64,000 bases of DNA from CAVDWX01 sp963612735 (GTDB lineage Bacteria > Bacillota_I > Bacilli_A > RFN20 > CAG-826): NCBI GenBank assembly GCA_963612735.1, contig CAVDWX010000010.1:16088-80087 (forward strand), given 5' to 3'. A program made the position numbers and the translations under genes. Under the pieces are notes generated by a model. It saw only the letters and a program-made list of their open reading frames with translations, did not search any database and was not told the origin of the DNA. Positions 1 to 9,501 of this stretch are shown in pieces (position 1 is the first letter of the stretch; every line of letters begins with the position of its first letter).

Positions 1-255
1 ACTTCTTTTACAAGTGAATCGTCGTATTATGGTGAGACAAATTATATTTATAATGATGTCCATTATGGGATAGAGATATATCAAAATAAAAAAGGCCGCC
101 TAACTAACTATATTACCTATGATGAAGATGCAACTTATTATTTATTCATCAATAAAAAATCAAAACATTTATTAGGTTTTACTAGCGATAGTGAAGGCAA
201 AACGAATTCGCTTATAAAAGTGTTAGGAGGTATTTTTAATGAAGAATCAAAATAA
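1..255 (+). CDS. 3' end of an unidentified protein (partial)
   Basis: An open frame runs from the first base of the window to a TAA at 253-255, giving 84 C-terminal residues of a gene that starts outside. The residues are rich in Tyr, Asn, Lys and Thr and look like a soluble or extracellular beta-rich domain; there is no membrane segment and I recognise no family. Its last codons overlap the start of the next gene by 17 bases, and the SD (AGGAGG, 225-230) of that gene lies inside it, so the two are probably cotranscribed. By context (sugar ABC ATPase, DUF624 protein) it may be part of a transport or glycan-processing operon, but that is inference. Confidence 0.6.
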   Translation, partial: TSFTSESSYYGETNYIYNDVHYGIEIYQNKKGRLTNYITYDEDATYYLFINKKSKHLLGFTSDSEGKTNSLIKVLGGIFNEESK

Positions 256-1162
256 AGGTAAAAAAGTTAAAAAAGTCACCCCTGATTTTTTATTAGAACA
301 ACTTCCTTCCACTCGAAGAAAACAGTTTTTTGATATTTTAAAAAATGAATACCGAACGCTTTTATTAATCGGACTCATCTTAGTGCTGTTTTTTATCCCG
401 TTTATAGTTTCTAATATTTTTGAATATGGTTTTATGAGCGGTACTTCTGAAACAATTAAAAAAGCTATGGAAGCGGAAGGAAGAAATAGTGAAGAAATTG
501 CTAGAGCTATTAAATTACAAATGAGGTCTATTCATCTTTTATTTACTGGCATTAATATAATTTGCTTTATGATTTTTTCTTTAGGATTAGCGGGAGTATC
601 GCGCGTTATAAAATGCCTTTGTTTTGGAGAAGGCGTTGTTTTTAAAAGCGACTTCTTCATCGGCATAAAAGAGTACTATAAATCATTTTTGGCGGTTGGC
701 TTTTTTTCAGGTCTATTTTATTTCTTAATGACTTATACCGGAGCCATGCTAGACGCTTTAAGTAAAGATAATTCTAGTTTACTTATTGTTAAAGGTTTAA
801 CGATTGGATTTTATTTTGCACTTCTAGTTCCTTTATTCCTTTTTTCGTTAGCGCAATCAACCTTATATAATGTGCCATTTTTTAAAAATATTTCTAACTC
901 TATAAAATTTATTATAAATAAATATTATATTTGTCTCATTTTTTCTATAATAATTTATATGATATATCTATTGACTTATATAGTTTATCCACTCATTTCA
1001 ATCTTATCTTTTGTAGCGGTTATTATTCTTATTGTCCCTTTTATAGAACTAGCGTTTCATTTATTCGCTTTATCGCTATTTGATAAATACATTAACAAAA
1101 ATTATTACCCTCAAATTTATAAAAAAGGGTTATACATAAAAGATAATACAAAGGAGAATTAA
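239..1162 (+). CDS. YesL-like (DUF624) membrane protein
   Basis: Integral membrane protein of 307 residues with a charged N-terminus and about six hydrophobic segments (roughly residues 40-60, 103-124, 150-170, 183-205, 230-255 and 256-280). The stretch around residues 115-160 (GLAGVSR, then FKSDFF.G.KEYYKS) matches the conserved core of the DUF624/YesL family, which in Bacillota sits beside sugar ABC transporter operons; its biochemical role is unknown. The start is supported by AGGAGG seven to eight bases upstream. The gene ends three bases before the ABC ATPase gene, which fits a sugar-transport operon. The family call is from motif resemblance only. Confidence 0.7.
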   Translation: MKNQNKGKKVKKVTPDFLLEQLPSTRRKQFFDILKNEYRTLLLIGLILVLFFIPFIVSNIFEYGFMSGTSETIKKAMEAEGRNSEEIARAIKLQMRSIHLLFTGINIICFMIFSLGLAGVSRVIKCLCFGEGVVFKSDFFIGIKEYYKSFLAVGFFSGLFYFLMTYTGAMLDALSKDNSSLLIVKGLTIGFYFALLVPLFLFSLAQSTLYNVPFFKNISNSIKFIINKYYICLIFSIIIYMIYLLTYIVYPLISILSFVAVIILIVPFIELAFHLFALSLFDKYINKNYYPQIYKKGLYIKDNTKEN

Positions 1163-1165
1163 ATT

Positions 1166-2800
1166 ATGGCGACTTTATCTTTTAAAAACATTAATAAAAT
1201 CTATGACAATCATGTACAAGCAGTGTTTGATTTCAATCTAGAAGTTAAAGACAAGGAATTTATTGTTTTTGTGGGGCCTTCTGGATGTGGCAAATCCACT
1301 ACGCTTAGAATGGTCGCGGGCTTAGAAGACATCACCAGTGGTCAATTATTAATCGATGGAGTTTATGTCAACAATGTGGTTCCAAAAGATCGTAACATTG
1401 CCATGGTTTTCCAATCCTATGCCTTATATCCTCATATGAGTGTTTATAACAATATGGCTTTTGCTTTGAAATTAAGAAAAGTCAGAATGCCACTTTATTT
1501 ACCTAACCCTGAATGCGATGCGATTAGAGAAGAAAATAAACAACTTTTTAAAGCTATTAAAAAATTAAATCGTCAAATTAAAAAGAAAAATGAACCCAAA
1601 GAACTCGTTAATGAACGCGATAATATCTTTGAAAAAATTTATAATAACGAAGAAAAAAGGAAATCGCTTCTCGTTCAACAAACAGGTATCTCTCAATTAG
1701 ATATCAAAGAATGCACTAAACTTATTGATATGCTTAAATATGAGATTGAACTATACAATAAAAAAATAGTTCATTTAAATAAAAAGCTCGATCAATATAC
1801 AGCTCGTAAGGAAGCTTTAAGCGCTAATGAAAATATTGATAATGAGAAGAAAAATAAAAGATTAGAAGAACTTACTAATGAAATTAATAAAATTACAAAT
1901 CATATCAATATTATTTCAGATAGCATTGAGCAGAAAAAGAATCAACTTACCGTTACTGAAACGACATTAAATCACTTCAAAAATAATGAAGTCCCATTAG
2001 AAGAATTAAGAAAACATACCGCTTATGAAATTGCGTTAGAAGTTTATAAAGCTGCGAGAACGCTTGGCTTAACTAAATATTTATTACGTAAACCAGCCGC
2101 ATTAAGTGGTGGACAAAGACAACGTGTCGCTCTAGGTAGAGCTATTGTAAGACATCCGAAAGTTTTCTTAATGGATGAACCTCTTTCTAACTTAGACGCT
2201 AAATTACGTGTTCAAATGAGAAATGAAATTTCTAAGATTCATGAATCTGTTGGTGCGACAACAATATATGTTACTCACGATCAAACCGAGGCGATGACGA
2301 TGGCTAATCGTATCGTTATTATGAAAGATGGTTATATTCAACAAATTGGAACGCCTAAAGAAGTGTATAACGATCCTAGCAATATGTTTGTCGCAGGCTT
2401 TATTGGTAGCCCAGCAATGAACTTTATTAAAGGAAAATTAGTGGGTCATAATTTTGTCATTGATGGAGAAAAACCAATCAATATCAAACTCAGTAAAAAA
2501 GATGTCGATTTATTATCATCATATCAAGATAAAGAATTATATTTAGGCGTTAGACCAGAATCCATTTTCTTAAAAGATGATGTCAATAATACTAATCCCA
2601 CTAATTCGATTAAATTACAATGCGATTTCGCTGAAATGTTAGGATATGAATTATTGCTCTACACTTATATCAATGGTCAAAAGGTCATCGTTAAAACATC
2701 CACGAAAGCGGATATTAAGACCCATGATTTCATGGAAATCGCCTTTAATAATGATATGATTTATTTCTTTGATAGCGAAACCACTAATAGAATTAAATAA
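1166..2800 (+). CDS. MsmX/UgpC-type sugar ABC transporter ATPase with long coiled-coil insertion
   Basis: ATP-hydrolysing subunit of a carbohydrate ABC importer, acting at the inner membrane face. Visible motifs: Walker A GPSGCGKST (residues 37-45), Q-loop (Q83), signature LSGGQ (about 313-317), Walker B with MDEP (about 333-340), D-loop, and a switch His in THDQ (about 370), followed by the C-terminal regulatory domain of the MalK/MsmX class. The usual length is about 365-370; this protein has 544, because roughly 170 Lys/Glu/Asn-rich, coiled-coil-like residues are inserted between KLRKV (about 106) and the helix before the signature (about 282). A similar enlarged MsmK/UgpC ATPase is known in mycoplasmas. 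SD AAAGGAG precedes the ATG. No permease or binding-protein gene is visible in the window, so they must lie upstream or elsewhere. Confidence 0.93.
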   Translation: MATLSFKNINKIYDNHVQAVFDFNLEVKDKEFIVFVGPSGCGKSTTLRMVAGLEDITSGQLLIDGVYVNNVVPKDRNIAMVFQSYALYPHMSVYNNMAFALKLRKVRMPLYLPNPECDAIREENKQLFKAIKKLNRQIKKKNEPKELVNERDNIFEKIYNNEEKRKSLLVQQTGISQLDIKECTKLIDMLKYEIELYNKKIVHLNKKLDQYTARKEALSANENIDNEKKNKRLEELTNEINKITNHINIISDSIEQKKNQLTVTETTLNHFKNNEVPLEELRKHTAYEIALEVYKAARTLGLTKYLLRKPAALSGGQRQRVALGRAIVRHPKVFLMDEPLSNLDAKLRVQMRNEISKIHESVGATTIYVTHDQTEAMTMANRIVIMKDGYIQQIGTPKEVYNDPSNMFVAGFIGSPAMNFIKGKLVGHNFVIDGEKPINIKLSKKDVDLLSSYQDKELYLGVRPESIFLKDDVNNTNPTNSIKLQCDFAEMLGYELLLYTYINGQKVIVKTSTKADIKTHDFMEIAFNNDMIYFFDSETTNRIK

Positions 2801-2807
2801 TTATATT

Positions 2808-5594
2808 ATGGAAAACAAATATAAATGCATTCCCTTCTGGAGTTGGAATGATGAATTAGAAATTGATGAATTAGTCCGTCAAATAGAATGGATGCATGAT
2901 AATGGAGTGGGTGGTTTCTTCATGCACGCTAGAGGGGGATTAACTACTCCTTATTTAGGGGAAAAATGGTTCCAATGTGTTAATGCCTGTTTAAAAAAAG
3001 CTAAAGAATTAGATATGGAAGCTTATGCCTATGATGAAAATGGGTGGCCAAGTGGCTTTGTTGGTGGCAAATTATTAGAGGACCCTTCTAATTCTGATTA
3101 TGCTGTTAGTTTTAAATACGGCGAATATGACTCTCATGCTGTAGCTAGTTTTTTAGTGGATGAAAATAGTGTTAAGCGTGTTAGCGGTGGAAGCGATGTT
3201 TTAAATGTTTATTTAAATAGAAGTAAATCCACTGTTGATATCTTAAATCCTAAAGTCGTTGATCAATTTATTGCCTTAACTCATGAACAATATAAGAAAA
3301 ATGATGAAGTGGGTAATTTAAGAGGATTTTTTACCGATGAGCCTCAATATTTTAGATGGGGTACCCCTTTTACTTATATGCTCGTTGATTATTTTAAAAA
3401 ACATTATAACGAGGATGTATTCGATAGAATTGCATTGCTCTTTATAAATAAAGAAGGTTATAGAGATTATCGCTATAAATATTTTAAGGCTTTACAAGAT
3501 TTAATGCTTAATAACTATTCTAAAAAAATATATGAATGGTGTGATTCAAATAATTATAAATTCACCGGTCATTACGTCGAAGAAGTTTCTCTTGGTTATC
3601 AAATCATGTGTTGTGGTGGCATCATGCCTTTTTATGAATATGAACATATTCCAGGAGTGGATCATTTAGGAAGATGGGTTAAAAGAAACGCCGTTGCAAA
3701 ACAACTCGGTTCGGTTATGTCTCAACTCGATAAACGCCAAGGGTTATGCGAAATGTTTGCTTGTGTTGGTTGGGACGCTACTCCGCTTGAATTGAAAAAG
3801 ATTGCTGACTTTTATATGGTGAATGGCGTTAACCTTATGTGTCAACATCTTTTACCTTATAGTGAACACGGACAACGTAAAAGAGATTATCCAGAACATT
3901 ATTCCATCATTAACCCCTGGGTGGAGAAAGCTTTTAAAACATTTAATGATCATTTTTCTAATATCGGAGAAAAAATAGCTAAGAGTAGAGATATATGTAA
4001 TGTTGGTTTATTCTCTCCGATTAGAACGGCTTATTTTGAATATCAAAGAGATCAGGAAGCCACTGGTTTTAATGTAAGTGAATTAGATAATGATTTTATT
4101 ATTGCAAATGAAATGTTCACTAATAATGGGATTAATTATCATTTATTAGATGAAGTAATTATGGCTAAACATGGTTATGTCGAAAAAGATGAACTCATCG
4201 TTGGCCAAGTTAGATATAAATACATTGTGATTCCAAAAGGGACTTTAACAATCGATGTTACGACGATGAAATTATTTAAAGAATTCGCTTCTAATGGTGG
4301 CAAATTCTTACTATTAGGCGATGTACCTTCCTATCTAGAAGGTCATGAATTTAATCATGATTATATTCATAACAACGTCACATTTGAACAAATTAAAAAA
4401 GACCAACCTTATACATCGACTTATTCTACAAATATTATGATGACGTATCGTCTTAATGATGACGGACAATATTTCTTCTTTTTGACCAATTGTGGCGATA
4501 AAGAAGATGATGTTACTATTAATATTGATAATTTTGTTTCGTTTGAATGCGAGGGTCAAGTAATTTCTAATAAGATTCATCTTAATGTTGGTGAATCAAA
4601 AATCTTAATTTCTAGCAAAAAGAAAGCAAAACAAGCGCCAAATTTAGAAATTTTACATCTAGGTCATGAATTTGATGTTGTTAATGAACCTATGAATTAT
4701 ATTACTCTTGACTATCTTTCTTATTCATTTGATAACCAAAATTATAGTGAAAAATTACATCATATGGGTGTCTTTGATCGGATTTTAAAGAGCCGTTATC
4801 AAGGTAAACTTTATCTCAAATATGAATTCGATATTAAACATTTAACTAATAAATATGAAGCTTTAATTGAAGACTGTCATACTCTTTCCGTCCTTGTAAA
4901 TGGACATGAAGTCAATCGATTAGGTCATGTTCTTGAAAAGGATTTATGGAATTATGATATTGGTAAATATCTTTTAATTGGACATAACGAAATTGTTGTC
5001 CTAATTGATTTTATGGAAAAAGAAAATGTCTATTATGCTTTATTTGGTAAAGATGTTTTAGAATCCATTAAAAACTGCTTAGCTTACGATACCACTATTG
5101 AACCGATTTATATACGAGGTGATTTCGGAGTGTATGGTGATTTTAAAGATGGAGAATTTAATCAAGCTATTATTGGCAATAATTTTTATTTAGATAAACA
5201 AACTTATCACATATCTTCGCTTATTAAAGATGGGTATCCATTTTTTAGAGGTGAAATAGCCTTAAGCACAAATATTAATGTCGATAGCATTAATAAATTA
5301 TTAGTGATTGATAAACGTTTTCATTTAATCGATTTATATATCAATGATGTGTTTGTTAAAAGAATGCTTTTTGATTATAAAGTAGATTTATCTAATTATT
5401 TAAAAGTTGGAAACAATAAGATTGAGATTAGGCTTTCTATCAGCAATCGAAATTTACTTGGACCATTCCACGATCCTTTAGAAGAACCAATGTCAGTTGG
5501 TCCTTACAGTTTTGAACGATTTGGGACTTGGGATGAAAAGGGTAAATCCTGCCTTTGTTTAGATAGATATAGTTTTATAAAAACAATAATTTAA
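2808..5594 (+). CDS. Large glycoside hydrolase-like protein (GH106-related TIM barrel)
   Basis: A 928-residue protein. The N-terminus (IPFWSWND, GVGGFFMHARGGL, AYDENGWPSGF) and an internal FTDEP motif resemble the large catalytic TIM-barrel proteins related to GH106 alpha-L-rhamnosidases. The last about 300 residues are beta-rich with a GH2 sugar-binding-like jelly-roll pattern (LYLKYEFDI, VLVNGHEV). No signal peptide is visible, so it probably acts on imported oligosaccharides. The ATG at 2808 is preferred over an upstream TTG at 2769 that lies inside the ABC gene, because the family similarity begins just after it; no clear SD is seen, so translation may be coupled to the ABC gene ending at 2800. 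The exact substrate and CAZy family are unassigned. Confidence 0.7.
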   Translation: MENKYKCIPFWSWNDELEIDELVRQIEWMHDNGVGGFFMHARGGLTTPYLGEKWFQCVNACLKKAKELDMEAYAYDENGWPSGFVGGKLLEDPSNSDYAVSFKYGEYDSHAVASFLVDENSVKRVSGGSDVLNVYLNRSKSTVDILNPKVVDQFIALTHEQYKKNDEVGNLRGFFTDEPQYFRWGTPFTYMLVDYFKKHYNEDVFDRIALLFINKEGYRDYRYKYFKALQDLMLNNYSKKIYEWCDSNNYKFTGHYVEEVSLGYQIMCCGGIMPFYEYEHIPGVDHLGRWVKRNAVAKQLGSVMSQLDKRQGLCEMFACVGWDATPLELKKIADFYMVNGVNLMCQHLLPYSEHGQRKRDYPEHYSIINPWVEKAFKTFNDHFSNIGEKIAKSRDICNVGLFSPIRTAYFEYQRDQEATGFNVSELDNDFIIANEMFTNNGINYHLLDEVIMAKHGYVEKDELIVGQVRYKYIVIPKGTLTIDVTTMKLFKEFASNGGKFLLLGDVPSYLEGHEFNHDYIHNNVTFEQIKKDQPYTSTYSTNIMMTYRLNDDGQYFFFLTNCGDKEDDVTINIDNFVSFECEGQVISNKIHLNVGESKILISSKKKAKQAPNLEILHLGHEFDVVNEPMNYITLDYLSYSFDNQNYSEKLHHMGVFDRILKSRYQGKLYLKYEFDIKHLTNKYEALIEDCHTLSVLVNGHEVNRLGHVLEKDLWNYDIGKYLLIGHNEIVVLIDFMEKENVYYALFGKDVLESIKNCLAYDTTIEPIYIRGDFGVYGDFKDGEFNQAIIGNNFYLDKQTYHISSLIKDGYPFFRGEIALSTNINVDSINKLLVIDKRFHLIDLYINDVFVKRMLFDYKVDLSNYLKVGNNKIEIRLSISNRNLLGPFHDPLEEPMSVGPYSFERFGTWDEKGKSCLCLDRYSFIKTII

Positions 5595-5618
5595 TAATAG
5601 TTATATGAGGATTTAAAT

Positions 5619-7580
5619 ATGGGAAAAAGAGAACGCTATTTTGGACTACATTTTGATTATCACGCTAATGAGAATACATTGAATATTGGTAAAAATTTTG
5701 ATGCTAGCATACTTGAAACAATCATTAAAGAAGTTAAACCTGATTTCATTCAATGCGATACCAAGGGTCATCCTGGTTTGACTTCATATTGCACTAAGGT
5801 TGGTTTTCCTGCGCCTGGGATAGTGAAAGATTTATTAAGACAGTGGAGAGACGTTACTAAAAAATATAATATTCCTCTTTATGCCCATTATTCTGGAATT
5901 TGGGATAAAAAAGCCACTAGTGTACATCCTGATTGGGCTGAAGCGTTTGAAGATGGTTCTTTAACTGATAGAATTAGTGTTTTTTCTAATTACAGTGATG
6001 AATTAATGTTACCTGAATTAAAAGAACTAATTTTAGATTATCAAATGGATGGAGCATGGGTTGATGGTGATTGTTGGGCACTTGTAGTGGATTATTCTCA
6101 TGCCGCAAAAAAAGCTTATAAAGAAAAATATCATAAAGACGCTCCTAAAGTTAATAAAGAAGGATATCGAGAATATCTTAATTTTCTTAAACAAGGATTT
6201 TTCGATTATGTTAAAAAATATGTCGATTACGCTCATTCGCTAAATAAAGACTTCATGATTACTAGCAATTGGCTTAATACCGGATGGGTACCTGATGATA
6301 TCAATATAACTGATTATATTTCCGGAGATTTATCACCCACTAATAGTGTTGACAGTGCTCGATTTGGTGGAAGGCTAATGGCTATGTCTAATCGAAACTG
6401 GGATATGATGAGTTGGGGTATTTCTTTTCCTGTTCACCATAGTAAAAGTACTGTCCAATTAAAGCAAGAAGCGGCTTGTACATTAGCCATTGGCGGTGGC
6501 TTTCAAATCTACAACATGCAAGATCCTACTAGTGTGGTAGTGGAGCCTAAAGCTATTGCCACTTGGGCGGAAGTTTCTCAGTTTGTTCATGATAGAAAAG
6601 AATATTGCTTCGGAGGAGATTTCATTCCAGATTTAGGTTTATTATATTCCGTTTCTTCTTATTATAAGAGCATTGATACTGTCTTTAATAGAGAATGTCC
6701 TTTTAACGAAGAATTTAATGGCACATTACTCGCTTTATTAGATCAATCAGCTTCCGTTAATGTCGTTAGTGAAGAAAAATTAAGCAAAGAAATATTAACT
6801 AAATATCCTCGTTTTGCGGTGGGAAATGTTTTAAGTTTGCCTAACAATATTATTGAAATGCTTTTAGAATACGCCTCAAATGGTGGAATTTTAATTCTTC
6901 TAGGTGCTGACACGATGAATGTATTTGAACCATATCTCCACTTAGATATCGAATTACATAAAGATAATCACCCCATCTATTTTTTAAAGGGCGAAAGATC
7001 CTTTTTAGAAAATAGAGATTCCTATGCTTTTATTAAAAATAAGGAAATTGACACCATTGTTCCTTTATATGAAGGAATTGTGGAAGGAGATTTAGGATGC
7101 ACTAATCCGCCTCCAACTATTCTACATGGAGACAAAGAATATCCTGGTTTAGCTAAAATTAAATATGGAAATGGTTCTATTTTACTTGCTCCAATGAATT
7201 TAGGGCGACTTTATTTAAATGAAAGAACGCTTGAAGAAGAAGATTTCTTTTCTAAATTAGTTTTATCTACTGAAAGACAACTAATTATGCATAATCACCC
7301 GACAGAATTAGATGTCGTATATCGTAAGAAAGATGAAAGAACTTATCTACATCTCATCAATTTATTAGGTTCACATCGAGTTAATACCATATCTACTTTT
7401 AAATCTATTCCTCCAGTGAGCAATGTCGATATAAAGATTAAATCAGCTATTAAACCAAGCGCTATTTATTCTCGTCCTGATCATAAATTAATAGCTTTTT
7501 GTTATGATGAAAAGCAAAAAGAAATACTAATCCATTTACCTTTCATTGAATTATATGAAATTTTAGAATTAGTATTTTAA
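5619..7580 (+). CDS. Putative glycosidase, GH29-like / hypothetical glycosyl hydrolase TIM-barrel protein
   Basis: A 653-residue cytoplasmic protein (no signal peptide). The first about 350 residues look like a TIM barrel: YAHYSGIWD near residue 95, HPDWAEAF near 107, and a conserved DGAWVDGDCW near 145, similar to the motif around the nucleophile Asp in alpha-L-fucosidase-like and GHL6-like hydrolases. The remainder resembles a beta-galactosidase-trimerisation-like (ThuA/class I GATase-like) domain plus a small beta domain. SD TGAGG lies upstream of the ATG. It follows the GH106-like gene by 24 bases. L-fucose isomerase faces it directly, so an alpha-fucosidase role is attractive but not shown by sequence alone. 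Confidence 0.6.
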   Translation: MGKRERYFGLHFDYHANENTLNIGKNFDASILETIIKEVKPDFIQCDTKGHPGLTSYCTKVGFPAPGIVKDLLRQWRDVTKKYNIPLYAHYSGIWDKKATSVHPDWAEAFEDGSLTDRISVFSNYSDELMLPELKELILDYQMDGAWVDGDCWALVVDYSHAAKKAYKEKYHKDAPKVNKEGYREYLNFLKQGFFDYVKKYVDYAHSLNKDFMITSNWLNTGWVPDDINITDYISGDLSPTNSVDSARFGGRLMAMSNRNWDMMSWGISFPVHHSKSTVQLKQEAACTLAIGGGFQIYNMQDPTSVVVEPKAIATWAEVSQFVHDRKEYCFGGDFIPDLGLLYSVSSYYKSIDTVFNRECPFNEEFNGTLLALLDQSASVNVVSEEKLSKEILTKYPRFAVGNVLSLPNNIIEMLLEYASNGGILILLGADTMNVFEPYLHLDIELHKDNHPIYFLKGERSFLENRDSYAFIKNKEIDTIVPLYEGIVEGDLGCTNPPPTILHGDKEYPGLAKIKYGNGSILLAPMNLGRLYLNERTLEEEDFFSKLVLSTERQLIMHNHPTELDVVYRKKDERTYLHLINLLGSHRVNTISTFKSIPPVSNVDIKIKSAIKPSAIYSRPDHKLIAFCYDEKQKEILIHLPFIELYEILELVF

Positions 7581-7586
7581 TTTTAT

Positions 7587-9389
7587 TTATTTTCTAATGT
7601 TTTTATACATTGGACCGTAAGCTTCGCAAGCTCGATAATCCGCACCTTCTAAGTCTGAACCAAATAAGGCCCATGAAGAAGGACGATATATATCTTTTTC
7701 ATCGACGTTATGCATTGAAACTGGAATTCTTAATATCGAGGCAAGTGTAATTAAGTCCGCTCCGATATGACCGTACGTAATAGCGCCGTGATTTGCTCCC
7801 CAATGATTCATTACTTCATATGCACTGGTGAATGGTCCTTTTCCATTTAAACGAGGCGTAAACCAAGTACACGGCCAAGTATAGTCAGTTCGTTTCCATA
7901 ATTTTTCTGATACTTCATCGGGAAGATTAACACTATATCCTTCGACAATTTGTAAGACTGGTCCTAATCCTTTTACTAGATTTAATCTAATCATAGTCAT
8001 AGGCATTTCAGCGCGTGTAAGATATCTAGATGAAAATCCTCCGCCTCTAAAATAACCTAAATCAGCATATGGCCATGTCGTTGCATCCATACATTTTTTA
8101 ATATCTTTATCATTCATTTCCCACCATGGTTTCATGACATGGTTTCCATCTTTATCAGTGACTTCTCCACAGGCATCTAAGCACTGTGCACCAGAGTTGA
8201 TTAGATGTAAAAATCCATCAGCTTCTTTAGCATGGCCTTCTATATCGTAACCTGTAACACGTTTAACACTAGATCCGCTCCAATATGTACGGACATCAGC
8301 GAAGATGGCAGCTCTTCCATTTAATAATCTTTCAAATAGCATTCCTAATCCATTTAGCGTGTCGTTTTCAGTTGCTAAAGTATAAGGTTCTCTAGCTCCA
8401 TTCCAATCAAATGAAGAATTTAATAGTGATTCAGGGAAATCGCAATTAGGGTAAAAATCTGTCCATTGTCTTTGACCTTGGAAACCACCTACGATAGCGT
8501 TATGTCCTAAAGCTTCTTCTTCACATCCGACTGGTAAATTATTATTGCCATTAAATAAATCTTTAATAATACAACACATCTTAATTGTAAATTCCCAGTC
8601 TTTTTCTTTTTGCTCTTTACTTCTTTGAAGTTCAGATGGATTCTTATCAATGCCTTCTTTACAATTTTCTTTAGCCCATTTTAAAGCTTTTTGATATTCT
8701 TTTTCATCGTATATACCAAGTGTCATACGTCTAATAATTTCGACTTCATCAACACTTTCTACTCTCATTCCAAGATATTCTTCAATAAAATCATGACTAA
8801 TAATAGAGCCACCTATTCCCATGCAACTAGAGCCAATCTGTAAATAGCTTTTACCTCTTAAGGTAGCGGCAGCAATTGCGGCTCTTCCAAAACGCAATAT
8901 CTTAGTTTTGACATCTTCCGGAATGGATTTATCATCTTTATCTTGAACTTCATGGCCGTATATCCCAAAAGCTGGCAAACCTTTTTGTGCATGAGTGGCT
9001 AATACCGAAGCTAAATATACGGCACCTGGACGTTCTGTGCCATTAAATCCCCATACTGCTTTAATAGTTAAGGGATCCATATCCATAGTTTCTGCCCCGT
9101 AACACCAACATGGAGTAACAGTTAAGGTGATATCAACACCCTCTTTTTTAAAATAATCAGCGCATCGAGCGGCTTCTGGAACTCTTCCAATTGTACTTGG
9201 AGCAATGACAACTTTAACAGGTTCTCCGTTGCTATATCTTAAATTATCTTCTAATAATTTTTTTGCCGCTAAGGCCATACCCATAGTTTGTTCTTCTAAT
9301 GATTCACGAACTTTTAATGGGCCTCTTCTTCCATCAATGGTGGGTCTAATTCCAATAACAGGATAAGAATTAACAAAACGACTTTTCAT
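7587..9389 (-). CDS. fucI: L-fucose isomerase
   Basis: Interconverts L-fucose and L-fuculose (also D-arabinose/D-ribulose), the first step of intracellular fucose catabolism. At 600 residues it aligns end to end with E. coli FucI (591): IGIRPTIDGRRG near the start, TPCWCYG at 92-98, and the Mn-binding residues E341 (ATENDTLNG), D365 (FADVRTYW) and H534 (NWGANHG), matching E337, D361 and H528 of E. coli. SD AGAGG lies upstream of the ATG. The stop is only six bases from the stop of the convergent glycosidase gene. No fuculokinase or aldolase gene is in the window. It is the last gene of a minus-strand run of glycan genes but has a 112-base upstream gap with a tandem repeat, so it may have its own promoter. 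Confidence 0.97.
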   Translation of the reverse strand: MKSRFVNSYPVIGIRPTIDGRRGPLKVRESLEEQTMGMALAAKKLLEDNLRYSNGEPVKVVIAPSTIGRVPEAARCADYFKKEGVDITLTVTPCWCYGAETMDMDPLTIKAVWGFNGTERPGAVYLASVLATHAQKGLPAFGIYGHEVQDKDDKSIPEDVKTKILRFGRAAIAAATLRGKSYLQIGSSCMGIGGSIISHDFIEEYLGMRVESVDEVEIIRRMTLGIYDEKEYQKALKWAKENCKEGIDKNPSELQRSKEQKEKDWEFTIKMCCIIKDLFNGNNNLPVGCEEEALGHNAIVGGFQGQRQWTDFYPNCDFPESLLNSSFDWNGAREPYTLATENDTLNGLGMLFERLLNGRAAIFADVRTYWSGSSVKRVTGYDIEGHAKEADGFLHLINSGAQCLDACGEVTDKDGNHVMKPWWEMNDKDIKKCMDATTWPYADLGYFRGGGFSSRYLTRAEMPMTMIRLNLVKGLGPVLQIVEGYSVNLPDEVSEKLWKRTDYTWPCTWFTPRLNGKGPFTSAYEVMNHWGANHGAITYGHIGADLITLASILRIPVSMHNVDEKDIYRPSSWALFGSDLEGADYRACEAYGPMYKNIRK

Positions 9390-9449
9390 TTTCTTTTTAC
9401 CTCTATTTGTTTAACCAAATATTAGCACATGCAAGTTATAAAAATAAAA

Positions 9450-9471
9450 AGATAGTAATTAGATAGTAATT
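9450..9471. repeat. Perfect tandem 11-bp repeat upstream of fucI
   Basis: Two head-to-tail copies of AGATAGTAATT sit in the gap between fucI and the GH78-like gene, about 60 bases upstream of the fucI start. The copies are one helical turn apart, as expected for an operator. On the minus strand a weak extended -10 (TGCTAATAT) lies between the repeat and fucI. The regulatory role is inference. Confidence 0.4.
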
Positions 9472-9501
9472 TTTTATAAGTTTATATTTAGATTTTTAAA
9501 G

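Noticed and set aside
4335..4580. Antisense open frame inside the GH106-like gene, and similar frames opposite other genes
   Set aside because: No SD, no family similarity and full overlap with a well-supported gene; treated as chance frames in AT-rich DNA.
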